In this document: positions 26,658-35,080 of the stretch, one piece after another
Numbering within the stretch: the first letter of the stretch is position 1
Layout: every line of letters starts with the position of its first letter
NCBI RefSeq assembly: GCF_963974575.1
Contig: NZ_CAXBBQ010000005.1
Span: 62,001-126,000 of the forward strand
Source of the DNA: Sphingosinicella sp963974575
GTDB taxonomy: Bacteria; Pseudomonadota; Alphaproteobacteria; Sphingomonadales; Sphingomonadaceae
Direction: 5' to 3'
Length of the DNA stretch: 64,000 bases
The notes under the pieces: model-generated
What the model was told of the DNA's origin: nothing
The model's database searches: none
Seen by the model: only the letters and a program-made list of their open reading frames with translations
Position numbers and translations under genes: made by a program

Positions 26658-26674
26658 AACATATATGATATGTT
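26658..26674. promoter_or_regulatory. 17-bp palindromic operator candidate (copy B, perfect)
   Basis: AACATATATGATATGTT here is identical to the copy at 1991-2007. It lies between mhpD on the minus strand and the divergent IclR gene on the plus strand, 7 and 40 bp from their start codons. It may serve both genes. Confidence 0.7.
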
Positions 26675-26713
26675 GCGAGGCCTTGGCAATCACGGCCGGT
26701 CCCAGATTATCAC

Positions 26714-27502
26714 ATGATGGAAATGAACATGCTCGCCGGCTCCCGCAGTTCGCTCGACAAATCGCTCTCCCTGCTAGTCCAGGTGCTGGAGGGCGCGCGC
26801 GATTGCAGGTCGCTGCCCGCGCTGGCGGAGGCGGAGGAGTTGCCGCTGTCCACCGCCTATCGGTTGATGGCCAGCCTGGAGAGGGCTGGACTCGTCGCCC
26901 AGCTCGGCCCAAACCGCTATATGGCCGGCGCAACGCTGCGGCGGCTTGCCGGATTTCCACTTTCGCCGAGCCGCATCCTCGCGGAAATTGGCAGGCCGAT
27001 CCTGACGGACCTGTCGCGCCGCACCGGCCGGATCACCCACCTCGGTGTGCTAGACGAAAATATGACCACTTACCTGGTCAAAGAGGGGGATAGGGCAGGC
27101 CGCGCAATCTCGGGCCCAGATATGCAGTTGGAAGCCTATTGCTCCGGCATTGGCAAGGCTCTGCTTGCTCATTTGTCTACTGAAGAACTCGACACCTATC
27201 TTGCGACGGCGCCCCTTGTGGCGCTCACGCCCAGAACGATCATATCTGCCGAGGCTTTGCGGGAGGAACTCGCGAGCATCCGACAGCGTGGTTATGCGAT
27301 CGATCACGAGGAGATGTTCGAGGGGTTTATTTGTATCGCCGTGCCGATCCAGCTACGCGGCCACGTAGTCGCGGCAATTTCGCTTGTTGTAACACAGAAT
27401 GCAGAGCCTTATCGGCCAACTCGCTATCTATCCCGCCTGCTTGTCGCAGCAGCGCAGATCGAAAAGCGGCTCTACTCAGTCAGGGACGTGTTTTTGCCGT
27501 AA
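26714..27502 (+). CDS. IclR family transcriptional regulator
   Basis: A 262-residue regulator. The N-terminal winged helix (residues about 13-75) contains the LPALAEAEELPLSTAYRLMASLERAGLV helix-turn-helix. The C-terminal effector domain carries ISGPDMQLEAYCSGIGKALLA and the GYAIDHEEMFEGFICIAVPI signature. IclR proteins commonly control aromatic catabolism in response to a pathway acid. It diverges from the meta-pathway operon over a 62-bp gap with the perfect palindrome, so it probably controls mhpDFE and itself. GC content is slightly lower than in its neighbours. Confidence 0.92.
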   Translation: MMEMNMLAGSRSSLDKSLSLLVQVLEGARDCRSLPALAEAEELPLSTAYRLMASLERAGLVAQLGPNRYMAGATLRRLAGFPLSPSRILAEIGRPILTDLSRRTGRITHLGVLDENMTTYLVKEGDRAGRAISGPDMQLEAYCSGIGKALLAHLSTEELDTYLATAPLVALTPRTIISAEALREELASIRQRGYAIDHEEMFEGFICIAVPIQLRGHVVAAISLVVTQNAEPYRPTRYLSRLLVAAAQIEKRLYSVRDVFLP

Positions 27503-27571
27503 TCCTGAAGTCGGGAAAATCTTCTTCTCCGACAGAGTAAATCTGTCGAATTATCACGGAATCGGCCACCC

Positions 27572-27690
27572 CCGGTTACGCTACGTCTGTTCGGCAATCC
27601 CGATCTGCCGACAAACTCGCCGCAACGCTCGACCTCGCGGTCGTGCGCGAACCGGGCGGCAGTATCCGGCTGCGCGCTCGATCTTTCTGA
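27572..27690 (+). pseudogene. frameshifted C-terminal remnant of a FecR-like anti-sigma factor
   Basis: In the frame ending with TGA at 27688-27690, codons from 27607 read ADKLAATLDLAVVREPGGSI followed by RLRARSF. This matches the STN-like tail of FecR proteins, where a final helix-strand unit ends in a positively charged stretch. Just upstream, in a different frame (27587-27604), LFGNPD resembles the preceding FRTGDP segment, so a frameshift separates the two parts. No remaining FecR body or FecI sigma factor is present. FecI-FecR pairs usually precede TonB receptors of this STN-containing type, which is what follows here. The assignment is by pattern only. Confidence 0.45.
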
Positions 27691-27697
27691 AAATCGC

Positions 27698-27726
27698 GTA
27701 GGGGGTTTGCCACCCCCGGCGTCAAC
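27698..27726 (+). promoter_or_regulatory. candidate ECF-sigma-type promoter before lasso TonB receptor
   Basis: A GGGGGTTTGCCACCCCC block followed by GGCGTCAAC lies 45 bp upstream of the receptor start. A GGGGTTT/CGTC arrangement resembles promoters in front of FecI-controlled receptors, and CGTC is a common ECF -10 core. The G and C runs could instead form a small hairpin. No sigma gene is adjacent. Confidence 0.3.
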
Positions 27727-27769
27727 GGCCCTGAACGCTTCATCCCGAGGCGTCCACAGGGAGGAACAA

Positions 27770-30325
27770 ATGACGCAGAAGAAACGGCAGAAAAATGCCG
27801 TGAGGCGGGGCCTGGTCGCGCTCTGGTTGCTGGCGGGCAGCGCACCGGCGCTTGCGCAGGGACCGCATGCGCAGAGCTACGACATGCCCGCGCAGGCGCT
27901 TGGTGCTGCGCTCGGCGAAATCGGAACACGGTCGGGCACCGAAATCATCGCGCCGGCAACGCTCGTCGAGGGACTTGCGGCGCCGGCGCTGCGTGGTGCC
28001 TATGCTCCCGACGCCGCCGTCCGCGCATTGCTCGCCGGAACGGGGCTTGTTGCAGAGCGTGTGAACGGCGCGCTCGTGATCCGCCGCGCCGAAGCTGCGG
28101 GCGGTAGCGACAACGAACCGATCGTCGTCACGGGAACGCGGATTCGGGGTGCGCCCATTGCCTCGCCGGTCATCGCTGTCAGCGCAGACCGGATGCGCGC
28201 GGCGGGGCAGGCGGGTCTCGCCGACGCGATGCGGGCGTTGCCGCAGAATTTCGGGGGCGGACAGAACCCCGGCATCGGCAACAATGTGCCCGAGGCGAGC
28301 GGTGTCGATATCGGCGGCGGCGCGTCGCTCAACCTGCGCGGGCTTGGCAGCGATGCCACGTTGACACTCCTCAATGGCCACCGGCTGTCCTATTCGTCGG
28401 CGCTGCAGAGCGTCGATATCTCGGCGATTCCCTTCGATGCCGTCGACCGCATCGAGATCGTGGCGGACGGCGCATCGGCGCTCTACGGCTCGGATGCTGT
28501 CGCCGGTGTCGCGAACATCATTCTCCGCAGCGATTTCGACGGCCTGCGCGCGCGGGCGCGCTGGGGCGCATCGACCGACGGCGGCAACGGGCAGCAGCAG
28601 TACGGACTTCTGGCCGGCCGTACCTGGGACAGCGGCGGTCTCATGGGCGCCTACGAATTCTCGCGCATCTCGCCAATCGTCGCGCGGCAGCGCAGCTATG
28701 CCGCCGACGTCACACCGGGTGTGACGCTGTTTCCGTTTCTCAAACACCACAACGGGCTTATGAGCGGGCATCAGGCGCTCGGGGACAAGGTCACGCTCGC
28801 CTTCGATGCGCTTTACAACACGCGCTGGAAGGCATCGATCTTCCCGCTGAACACGGCCGGTGACCTCGATGTGAGCCGCGCGGAAAACCGGACGCGGAGC
28901 ACGTCCTTTGCCATCGCGCCTGCGCTCAAGGTGGATCTCGGCAGCTGGCGCGCCGGCCTCTCCACGATGTACGGCGAGGACCGCGTGCATTTCACGATCG
29001 CCAACATCCTGGGCGATAACGTGCTGCTGAACGGCCCCAATTGCTACTGCAATTCCGCGACGTCGATCGAACTTGCCGCGGACGGACCCTTGTTCGCGCT
29101 TCCCGGCGGCAGCGCCCGTCTGGCAGTCGGCGGCGGCTACCGGCAGAATGCGTTCGAGCTGCGCCGCGCGCTCGCACCGCAGCTTGATATCGACGAGACG
29201 CGCGACAGCAACTTTGCCTACGCCGAGCTGAACCTGCCGTTCGTCGGTCCGGCCATCGCCATCCCGGGCGTCCACCGGCTGAACCTCAGCGGTGCGCTCC
29301 GCTACGAGCGCTATCCGGACATCGATACGGTGGTGACGCCCAAGCTCGGCCTCATCTACGCGCCCTTCGCCGGTGTGACGCTGAAGGGCAGCTGGGGGCG
29401 GTCATTCCGCGCGCCCACCTTCCTGCAGCTCTATCAGTCGCCGTCCGCGACGCTCGTCCCCGCAACGCGGCTCGGCGGCACCGCAACGCCCGGCGCAACC
29501 GCGCTGCTGCTGATCGGCGGCAACACCGCACTCGCACCCGAGCGTGCACGGACCTGGTCGGCATCGGTCGTGCTCGAACCCGCGATTGCAGGCGCACGGC
29601 TTGAGTTCGGCTGGTTTGAAACGCGCTACCGGAACCGCATCGTCACACCGATCGTGACGACCGCTCAGGCGCTGAGCGATCCCGCCTACGCCGATCTGGT
29701 TTCTCGCGATCCGGACGTGGGTGCGGTGAATGCCGCGATCGATTCGGTAGACAGTTTTTACAACAGTACGGGCGGAACATTCGATCCGACTTCGGTGACC
29801 GCGATTGTCAACAACCGCTACGTCAATGCCGGGCATCAGACGATCCGCGGGCTCGATGCGCTGGCAAGCTACGAAACCCCCATGGCCGGAGGCGTGCTCA
29901 GCCTTTCACTCAACGCGACCTGGCTCGAAAGCACGCAGCGTCGCACCGCACTACAGCCCGAGGTCGCGCTCGCGGGCCGGCTGTTCAACCCGCCGCACTG
30001 GCGCGCACGCGCCGGTGCCAACTGGACGGCGGGCCCACTCGGGCTGAACGCGCATGTCAATTACACAGGCGGGGTTACCGACATGCGGCAGATGCCTGCC
30101 GATGATGTCGAGGGGATGACGACACTCGATCTCGCGGTGCGTTTCGAGACACCGCGTGGCGGCGGTCTCCTTGGCGGTCTGGAATTCGTGCTCGCCGCCG
30201 AGAATGTCCTCAACGCGCGACCCGATCCGATCCGGACGACGCTCTACTACGACACGCCCTACGACTCGACGAATTACACCCCCATCGGACGTTTCATCAG
30301 CCTGGGAGTCAGCAAGACATGGTAA
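27770..30325 (+). CDS. TonB-dependent receptor with N-terminal STN domain (lasso peptide receptor candidate)
   Basis: The protein is 851 residues from an ATG preceded by GGAGGA. A signal peptide ends at PALAQ. An STN signalling domain (residues about 31-105, SYDMPAQALGAALGEIGTRSG onward) follows, then the TonB-box-like EPIVVTGTR, a plug with SALYGSDAVAGVANI, and a beta-barrel closing with a terminal SKTW. STN domains normally touch a FecR anti-sigma protein, which here survives only as a fragment upstream. The stop overlaps the next gene, a lasso isopeptidase, by seven bases. In characterised lasso clusters with isopeptidases this receptor imports the threaded peptide. That role is inferred from context. 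Confidence 0.93.
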   Translation: MTQKKRQKNAVRRGLVALWLLAGSAPALAQGPHAQSYDMPAQALGAALGEIGTRSGTEIIAPATLVEGLAAPALRGAYAPDAAVRALLAGTGLVAERVNGALVIRRAEAAGGSDNEPIVVTGTRIRGAPIASPVIAVSADRMRAAGQAGLADAMRALPQNFGGGQNPGIGNNVPEASGVDIGGGASLNLRGLGSDATLTLLNGHRLSYSSALQSVDISAIPFDAVDRIEIVADGASALYGSDAVAGVANIILRSDFDGLRARARWGASTDGGNGQQQYGLLAGRTWDSGGLMGAYEFSRISPIVARQRSYAADVTPGVTLFPFLKHHNGLMSGHQALGDKVTLAFDALYNTRWKASIFPLNTAGDLDVSRAENRTRSTSFAIAPALKVDLGSWRAGLSTMYGEDRVHFTIANILGDNVLLNGPNCYCNSATSIELAADGPLFALPGGSARLAVGGGYRQNAFELRRALAPQLDIDETRDSNFAYAELNLPFVGPAIAIPGVHRLNLSGALRYERYPDIDTVVTPKLGLIYAPFAGVTLKGSWGRSFRAPTFLQLYQSPSATLVPATRLGGTATPGATALLLIGGNTALAPERARTWSASVVLEPAIAGARLEFGWFETRYRNRIVTPIVTTAQALSDPAYADLVSRDPDVGAVNAAIDSVDSFYNSTGGTFDPTSVTAIVNNRYVNAGHQTIRGLDALASYETPMAGGVLSLSLNATWLESTQRRTALQPEVALAGRLFNPPHWRARAGANWTAGPLGLNAHVNYTGGVTDMRQMPADDVEGMTTLDLAVRFETPRGGGLLGGLEFVLAAENVLNARPDPIRTTLYYDTPYDSTNYTPIGRFISLGVSKTW

Positions 30326-32433
30326 GCCTTCTTCGCACGCTTTCGACGCGTAGCCGTATCCACGCATGCGCTGTCGGCGCAGCTCTTGCCGGCGTGCTGG
30401 CCTGCAGCAGTGCGAAGGCCGGAACGCCATGCGCTGACGTTCTCCCGCAGGCGTCCGCGCCTGCTGCTACAATGCGCGACTTCGTACCCGACGACCTGAT
30501 GCGGCTGCGCGACATTGGCCTTCCCGAAGGTGGCATGGCCTCGAGCCACAGCCCGCTCTCGGTCTCGCCCGATGGGCGCGCGCTCGCGTTTATCGTCAAT
30601 CGTGCCCATCCCGAAACCAACAGCTACTGCCGCGCGCTGGCCGTTCTCGATCTCGCCAGCGGACGTGTCCGCATCGTCGATCTTGGGGGCGAACTCATCA
30701 CGCTCTCCTACATCCTGCGCGGCATGCTCGAGCAGCCGGGCTTTCCGGATCTCGTCGTGCCGTTCTGGTCGCCGGACGGACGCTGGATCGCATACCGGAA
30801 GAAGCTGGACGGCGTCGTGCAGGTCTGGCGCGCCGCGGCGGACGGAAGCGGTGCCAATGCGGTCACGGCGCTTGCCGACGATGCCGAGACGGTCGGCTGG
30901 ACCGGCGACAGCGCGCGCGTCCTTGTCGGTATCCGCCCCGGGATCCGGGAAACGCGCGCGCGGATCGCCGAGGAGGGGCGTTCGGGCTATCTCTACGATG
31001 ACCGGTTCAATCCGACGACCGGCGCCTTCCCGAAGATCACCGGCGAGCATCCGCGGGTGATCCTGTCGGCAGCGCCCGACGGAAGCGGAGTTCGTGCCGC
31101 GGACGCGCGCGAGGCGGAGCAGATGGGACCTGATGTCACGCTTGGTGCGCGCTCCGAATTCGATGCGCGGTCAGCGCACGGCCGCGCCTGGACCACACGC
31201 GAGGGTTTCCTTGGGCCGCTTCGCATCCATGTCGAGAACGCCAGAGGTGTGCGGATCGGGTGCGCTGCCGAGGCCTGCTCCGGCAAGATTGCCGGGCTGA
31301 CCTGGCTCGGCGACAGCCTGCTTATCGTTCGAAAGCAGGGACGGGCGCACAGCGACATGGCCGTCTGGCGCTGGACGCCCGGCAAGGGCGATCCCGTAGA
31401 GCTGGTAGCTGGCGAGGACGTGCTGCAGGGCTGCACAGCCGCATCGGGCAAGCTTTACTGCCTGCGCGAGAACGCAGTGACGCCGCGCCGGATCGTCGCC
31501 ATTGATCCGGCGAGCGGTGCGTCGACCACCGTGTTCGATCCGAACCCGGAATTCCGGAACATCCGTCTCGGCACGTCGCGGCGGCTGTTCTTCACCAACA
31601 ACGTCGGTCTCGACACGTGGGGCGATCTCGTGCTCCCGCCCGGCTACAAGGGCGGTCGCCTGCCGCTCGTCGTCGTCCAGTATCACAGCGATGGTTTCCT
31701 GCGCGGCGGGACCGGAGAGGATTATCCGGTGCACGCCTTTGCTGCGCGCGGATTTGCCGTGCTCAGCTACGAACAGACGCCATTTTACGCGACGGCGAAG
31801 GCGAACCCCAAAGATGATAACGAGCTGATGACGATCAACAACAAGGACTGGGCCGAACGGCGCAGCCTCCTCTCGGGGCTTGAGACCGGTGTTCGCAAGG
31901 TGATCGACATGGGCATCGCCGATCCGGCCCGCATCGGGATTACGGGGCTCAGCGACGGTGCCAGCACCGTCGCCTTCGCACTCATCAACTCCGATCTGTT
32001 TGCCGCCGCAGCGATGAGCAGCTGCTGCATCGAACCCGAATCGGTGACGACCTACGGCGGTCCCGTCTGGGCGCGCGCGATGCAGGGGCAGGGATATCCG
32101 AAAGCGACGAAGCCTGACCCGGAATTCTGGGCGCCGGCATCGATCGCACAGAATGCTGCGCGCATCGATACGCCGATCCTGATGCAGCTCGCCGACCAGG
32201 AATATCTGCTTTCGCTTCAGGCGTGGACGGCGCTGACCGAACTCGGGAAGCCCGTCGAGATGTACATCTATCCCGACGAGCGCCACATCAGGTGGCAACC
32301 TGTCCACAAGCAGGCAACGTGGGAACGCAGCCTCGACTGGTTCGATTTCTGGCTCCGCGGCAAGCGCGATGACAGTCCTGCGAAGGCGGCACAATACAGG
32401 CGCTGGGAGGCGATGCGCCAGCCTCCGAAATAG
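30319..32433 (+). CDS. lasso peptide isopeptidase (S9 prolyl-oligopeptidase-like)
   Basis: A 704-residue protein with a probable signal peptide (hydrophobic segment to about residue 34). It has a beta-propeller-like middle region and a C-terminal alpha/beta hydrolase domain. The catalytic serine is Ser545 in ITGLSDGAS, with Asp626 in QLADQEYL and His656 in PDERHIRW. This length and layout match AtxE2-type enzymes that hydrolyse the isopeptide bond of lasso peptides, turning them linear in the periplasm. Overlap with the receptor gene and convergence on lasso cyclase and protease genes strongly support this over a general S9 peptidase. Generic dipeptidyl-peptidase activity remains formally possible. 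Confidence 0.9.
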   Translation: MVSLLRTLSTRSRIHACAVGAALAGVLACSSAKAGTPCADVLPQASAPAATMRDFVPDDLMRLRDIGLPEGGMASSHSPLSVSPDGRALAFIVNRAHPETNSYCRALAVLDLASGRVRIVDLGGELITLSYILRGMLEQPGFPDLVVPFWSPDGRWIAYRKKLDGVVQVWRAAADGSGANAVTALADDAETVGWTGDSARVLVGIRPGIRETRARIAEEGRSGYLYDDRFNPTTGAFPKITGEHPRVILSAAPDGSGVRAADAREAEQMGPDVTLGARSEFDARSAHGRAWTTREGFLGPLRIHVENARGVRIGCAAEACSGKIAGLTWLGDSLLIVRKQGRAHSDMAVWRWTPGKGDPVELVAGEDVLQGCTAASGKLYCLRENAVTPRRIVAIDPASGASTTVFDPNPEFRNIRLGTSRRLFFTNNVGLDTWGDLVLPPGYKGGRLPLVVVQYHSDGFLRGGTGEDYPVHAFAARGFAVLSYEQTPFYATAKANPKDDNELMTINNKDWAERRSLLSGLETGVRKVIDMGIADPARIGITGLSDGASTVAFALINSDLFAAAAMSSCCIEPESVTTYGGPVWARAMQGQGYPKATKPDPEFWAPASIAQNAARIDTPILMQLADQEYLLSLQAWTALTELGKPVEMYIYPDERHIRWQPVHKQATWERSLDWFDFWLRGKRDDSPAKAAQYRRWEAMRQPPK

Positions 32434-32469
32434 CCAGTCCCTGAGGGCGCAGGTGGCCTGGGTGACGCG

Positions 32470-34179
32470 TCAAAAGCCGCGCGCCCAGGCTTCGACATCT
32501 GCAAGGGCGAGAATGCGCAGATGATCGTGCCCCTTGACGGGCGTCGTATCGCGGAGGGTGTATTCGAGCGCAGCCCGGTCCAGGATGCTCTCACGAACGA
32601 GAACGCCGTCCAGCAGAAATTCGGAAAGCGTGCTTCGGCGTGTCTCGTACAGCGCCGCCGAAAAACTGTCCGGCGTACCTTTCGAACGCCTCACCGTGAT
32701 CATGCGCGGGAGCCTCTCCGCAAATGCCTGCCGCGCCGCCCATCGGTTGTGGCCGGCGTGAACCCATTCCCAGCTCGGGATACCGAGACAATGCTCGATG
32801 AGCGGCTGCGCCATAAGCGGCGCCAGTTCGGGCAGCGGGCCCGGCCACGTTTCGATGAGATTCTCAACTGCAATCATAAGGGCAACATGTGCCGCGCGGC
32901 CGGGAAGCGCGCCGCGCGGCGCCTTGAGCCACCGGTGCGTCGCAAGCGCTGATGCAGTCCTTTCGACATCGTCCGACAGAAAGCGAAAATCCGGCTGCCA
33001 CCGATAGTCCGGCGGTCTGAACCATGCCCGCGCAATGCCATGCGCTGCGACCGTCAGTACGTTGCTCTCCGCGAGCTCCGCAATGTCCAGCGCCGTCCGC
33101 CATACCGAAGGACCAATCCCCCGGGTGCGCAGCCGGTCGGCGAGCGGCGCTGCAGATTGAAGCGAACAGAACAGATTGTCGCCGCCGCCGCCATCGAAAA
33201 CAGCATCGGCGCCGATGCCTGACGCGGTCTCGCGCTTGCACGCGCGGATCGCCTGCGCGAACGCGCGCGCAATCGGGCGGGGCAGATGCGCGGCGGCGGA
33301 CCGGCTGATATCGACCGCGTTGAGCGCGAGGTTTGCGCTGACAAGCGGAATACCGAGGTGGGCCGAAACCGTTTCGGCGTAGCGGCGTTCATCGCCGCTC
33401 GGATCGCCGGTGGTGAACGTCAGTGCGCTGAGCCGCGCACCGCTCTTCGCAGCGGATGCAGCGAGGATAGACGAATCGAGCCCGCCCGACAGCATGATGA
33501 GGACATGTTCGAACGGCGCCGCGCGCGCGGCGATGCATGTGTCTGCAAGCTCGCGAAGACGATGCGCATTTTCCTCGATGGTGAGCACTCTTTCGGGCTG
33601 CGTGAAATCCCAGGGCGACCAGAGCGTCTCCGTGCCGAGACCGTCCGGCCTCGCCACAAGGCATTCTCCGCCGAGCAATTCGCGCACGCCTGCAAGGCAG
33701 GTGTCCGCCCCGCGCAGGCCTCGCCCCGCGAGATGCGCGGCAACGTGCGTCCATGCGCATGTAAAGCGCGCCTGAAGCGCGGCTTCCAGAAGTGCAAGGT
33801 CGGAGGCGATGACAACGCCGCCGCGGTGTGCGCTGTAAAAAACATCCTGATCTCCAAACGGCGCGCGCAGGGCCCGCACCTCTGCGCCATCCGACCAGAG
33901 GGCGACGTAATTTCCCCAATGGGACGCGGTGAGGCAGCGCCCTTTCGTGACGAGAATGGTACGCGTGTCAGGCGGCCCGGCATTGCGCAGGGGATGGGGG
34001 TGAAGCATCCCGAGGATGACACCGGCGTCGTTCTCGAGAGGGCACATCTCGATGCCACCCGCGAACACCTGCAGACGATCGGAATCGAGAATGCAGGCAA
34101 GCCCGGCATCCTTCATGCGTGCGGCGATCCGGTCATCAGGCGACGAGGCGCGGATGTTGGCAAGGAAGCGCGGCGTCAT
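32470..34179 (-). CDS. lasso peptide macrolactam synthetase (asparagine synthetase-like C protein)
   Basis: A 569-residue asparagine synthetase B homologue. The start is the ATG that shares one base with the protein B stop (TGATG); a GTG directly before it is possible. An N-terminal glutaminase-like domain lacks the initial catalytic cysteine (it begins MTPRFLANIRASS), so it cannot use glutamine normally. The ATP pyrophosphatase motif is MLSGGLDSSILAAS near residue 230. In lasso biosynthesis protein C adenylates the side-chain acid at position 7-9 and closes the ring with the N-terminal amine. The neighbouring precursor and protein B genes make this assignment firm. Confidence 0.93.
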   Translation of the reverse strand: MTPRFLANIRASSPDDRIAARMKDAGLACILDSDRLQVFAGGIEMCPLENDAGVILGMLHPHPLRNAGPPDTRTILVTKGRCLTASHWGNYVALWSDGAEVRALRAPFGDQDVFYSAHRGGVVIASDLALLEAALQARFTCAWTHVAAHLAGRGLRGADTCLAGVRELLGGECLVARPDGLGTETLWSPWDFTQPERVLTIEENAHRLRELADTCIAARAAPFEHVLIMLSGGLDSSILAASAAKSGARLSALTFTTGDPSGDERRYAETVSAHLGIPLVSANLALNAVDISRSAAAHLPRPIARAFAQAIRACKRETASGIGADAVFDGGGGDNLFCSLQSAAPLADRLRTRGIGPSVWRTALDIAELAESNVLTVAAHGIARAWFRPPDYRWQPDFRFLSDDVERTASALATHRWLKAPRGALPGRAAHVALMIAVENLIETWPGPLPELAPLMAQPLIEHCLGIPSWEWVHAGHNRWAARQAFAERLPRMITVRRSKGTPDSFSAALYETRRSTLSEFLLDGVLVRESILDRAALEYTLRDTTPVKGHDHLRILALADVEAWARGF

Positions 34180-34832
34180 CACACGACACGGATCGGCGTG
34201 AAATTACGCACAGTATCGAGCTGGTCATTGAGGACCGTGTCCCCGAGCTGGACCCATGCGTGCGCGCTGAACGGGCGCAGCCGCGCGCCGAAAACGATGT
34301 CGACAGCGAATCCGCGGCGGCGCAGATAGCGCCCGAGCGCGAGCGAGCGTACCAGACATTGTTCGTGCGGTGTTGCGAGCATGCCCAGCCGCTCGAACGC
34401 CGCGGCAACAGGGCCAGCATCCGCGTTGGCGTCCAGCGTCGACAGGGCAGGGATACGGCGTGACAGTCTGCGGAGTGTCCGGTCGAGCCCGATGAGACGA
34501 AGAGCAAGTGCCGTTCGCGCAAGTGCGATGGCAAGTCCCGGCACATGACGATTGTCAGGCGCGGGGGGCTGGTCGAGGAGACTGGCTCGGATGTCTGCAG
34601 ATTTGCAGGGTGCCAGCGGCTGGCCCTCGCCCTCAACAAGCAGACCCGCAGACGCGAGCCCGGGTGGTATATCGGAGGCTGCTCCGAAGATGGTCTCGCC
34701 TGCCATCAGGCGGCGGAATACCGCTTCCGCAGGCTCGGGGAGACTGAGGTAGAGGTCGGCGGCGCTGTCGAGAAAGACGAGCCGGCCGTGAACATCGCAG
34801 AAGCTGATGCTTTGAGGCAGGGTCCAGACCAT
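34179..34832 (-). CDS. lasso peptide B protein (fused leader-recognition and leader-peptidase)
   Basis: The protein is 217 residues. Residues about 1-85 resemble the PqqD-like recognition element that grips the leader. Residues about 95-217 are a transglutaminase-like cysteine protease with Cys159 in EQCLVRSLALG, His191 in SAHAWVQ and Asp203 in VLNDQ. Both modules lie in one chain, as in most proteobacterial clusters, whereas actinobacteria split them. It removes the leader of the precursor encoded 63 bp upstream and works with the cyclase encoded directly downstream. A perfect hairpin lies between the precursor gene and this start codon. Confidence 0.92.
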   Translation of the reverse strand: MVWTLPQSISFCDVHGRLVFLDSAADLYLSLPEPAEAVFRRLMAGETIFGAASDIPPGLASAGLLVEGEGQPLAPCKSADIRASLLDQPPAPDNRHVPGLAIALARTALALRLIGLDRTLRRLSRRIPALSTLDANADAGPVAAAFERLGMLATPHEQCLVRSLALGRYLRRRGFAVDIVFGARLRPFSAHAWVQLGDTVLNDQLDTVRNFTPIRVV

Positions 34833-34856
34833 ATTGCGGAGATCCGCCGGAAGGCT

Positions 34857-34884
34857 GGACGCGCGGCCGCATGGCCGCGCGTCC
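34857..34884 (-). terminator. perfect hairpin between lasso precursor and B gene (attenuator candidate)
   Basis: Arms GGACGCGCGGCC and GGCCGCGCGTCC form a perfect 12-bp stem with a four-base loop, 12 bases after the precursor stop and 25 bases before the B start. There is no U-tract, so partial attenuation or 3'-end protection of the precursor message is more likely than full termination. Hairpins at this place are reported in other proteobacterial lasso clusters, as I recall. Confidence 0.75.
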
Positions 34885-34895
34885 TCACCCTCCTG

Positions 34896-35021
34896 TCAGT
34901 CGCGACTGAGGCCGGCCGGATCGCGGGCGAGCTGGGCGTCGCCGTTAAATCCCACCGGGCCCTTCGTCTCGACGCTCGCCTTGCCGAGCGTGCGGACATC
35001 CGTCTTCTGTGTGCGTTTCAT
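34896..35021 (-). CDS. lasso peptide precursor (41 aa; 20-aa leader, 21-aa core)
   Basis: The ATG at 35021 has AAGGAG seven bases upstream. The leader (residues 1-20) ends LGKASVETK, with the diagnostic threonine at the penultimate leader position. The core (residues 21-41) starts GPVGFNGD: Gly1 supplies the amine and Asp8 the side-chain acid, giving an eight-residue ring. The tail runs AQLARD and ends PAGLSRD. The LGxASVETxG leader tail and GLSRD-like ending resemble caulonodin, benenodin and sphingonodin precursors, recalled from memory. A longer in-frame start at 35084 has no ribosome binding site. The proteins needed for maturation lie immediately downstream. Confidence 0.92.
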   Translation of the reverse strand: MKRTQKTDVRTLGKASVETKGPVGFNGDAQLARDPAGLSRD

Positions 35022-35080
35022 GGATGCTCTCCTTCTGGTTTCGTCGCAATCCAGCGACAGGATCCGAGAGTAGAGCGTCC

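Noticed and set aside
30319..32433. Reading the S9 protein as a general dipeptidyl peptidase
   Set aside because: The overlap with an STN receptor and convergence on lasso maturation genes make lasso isopeptidase much more likely.
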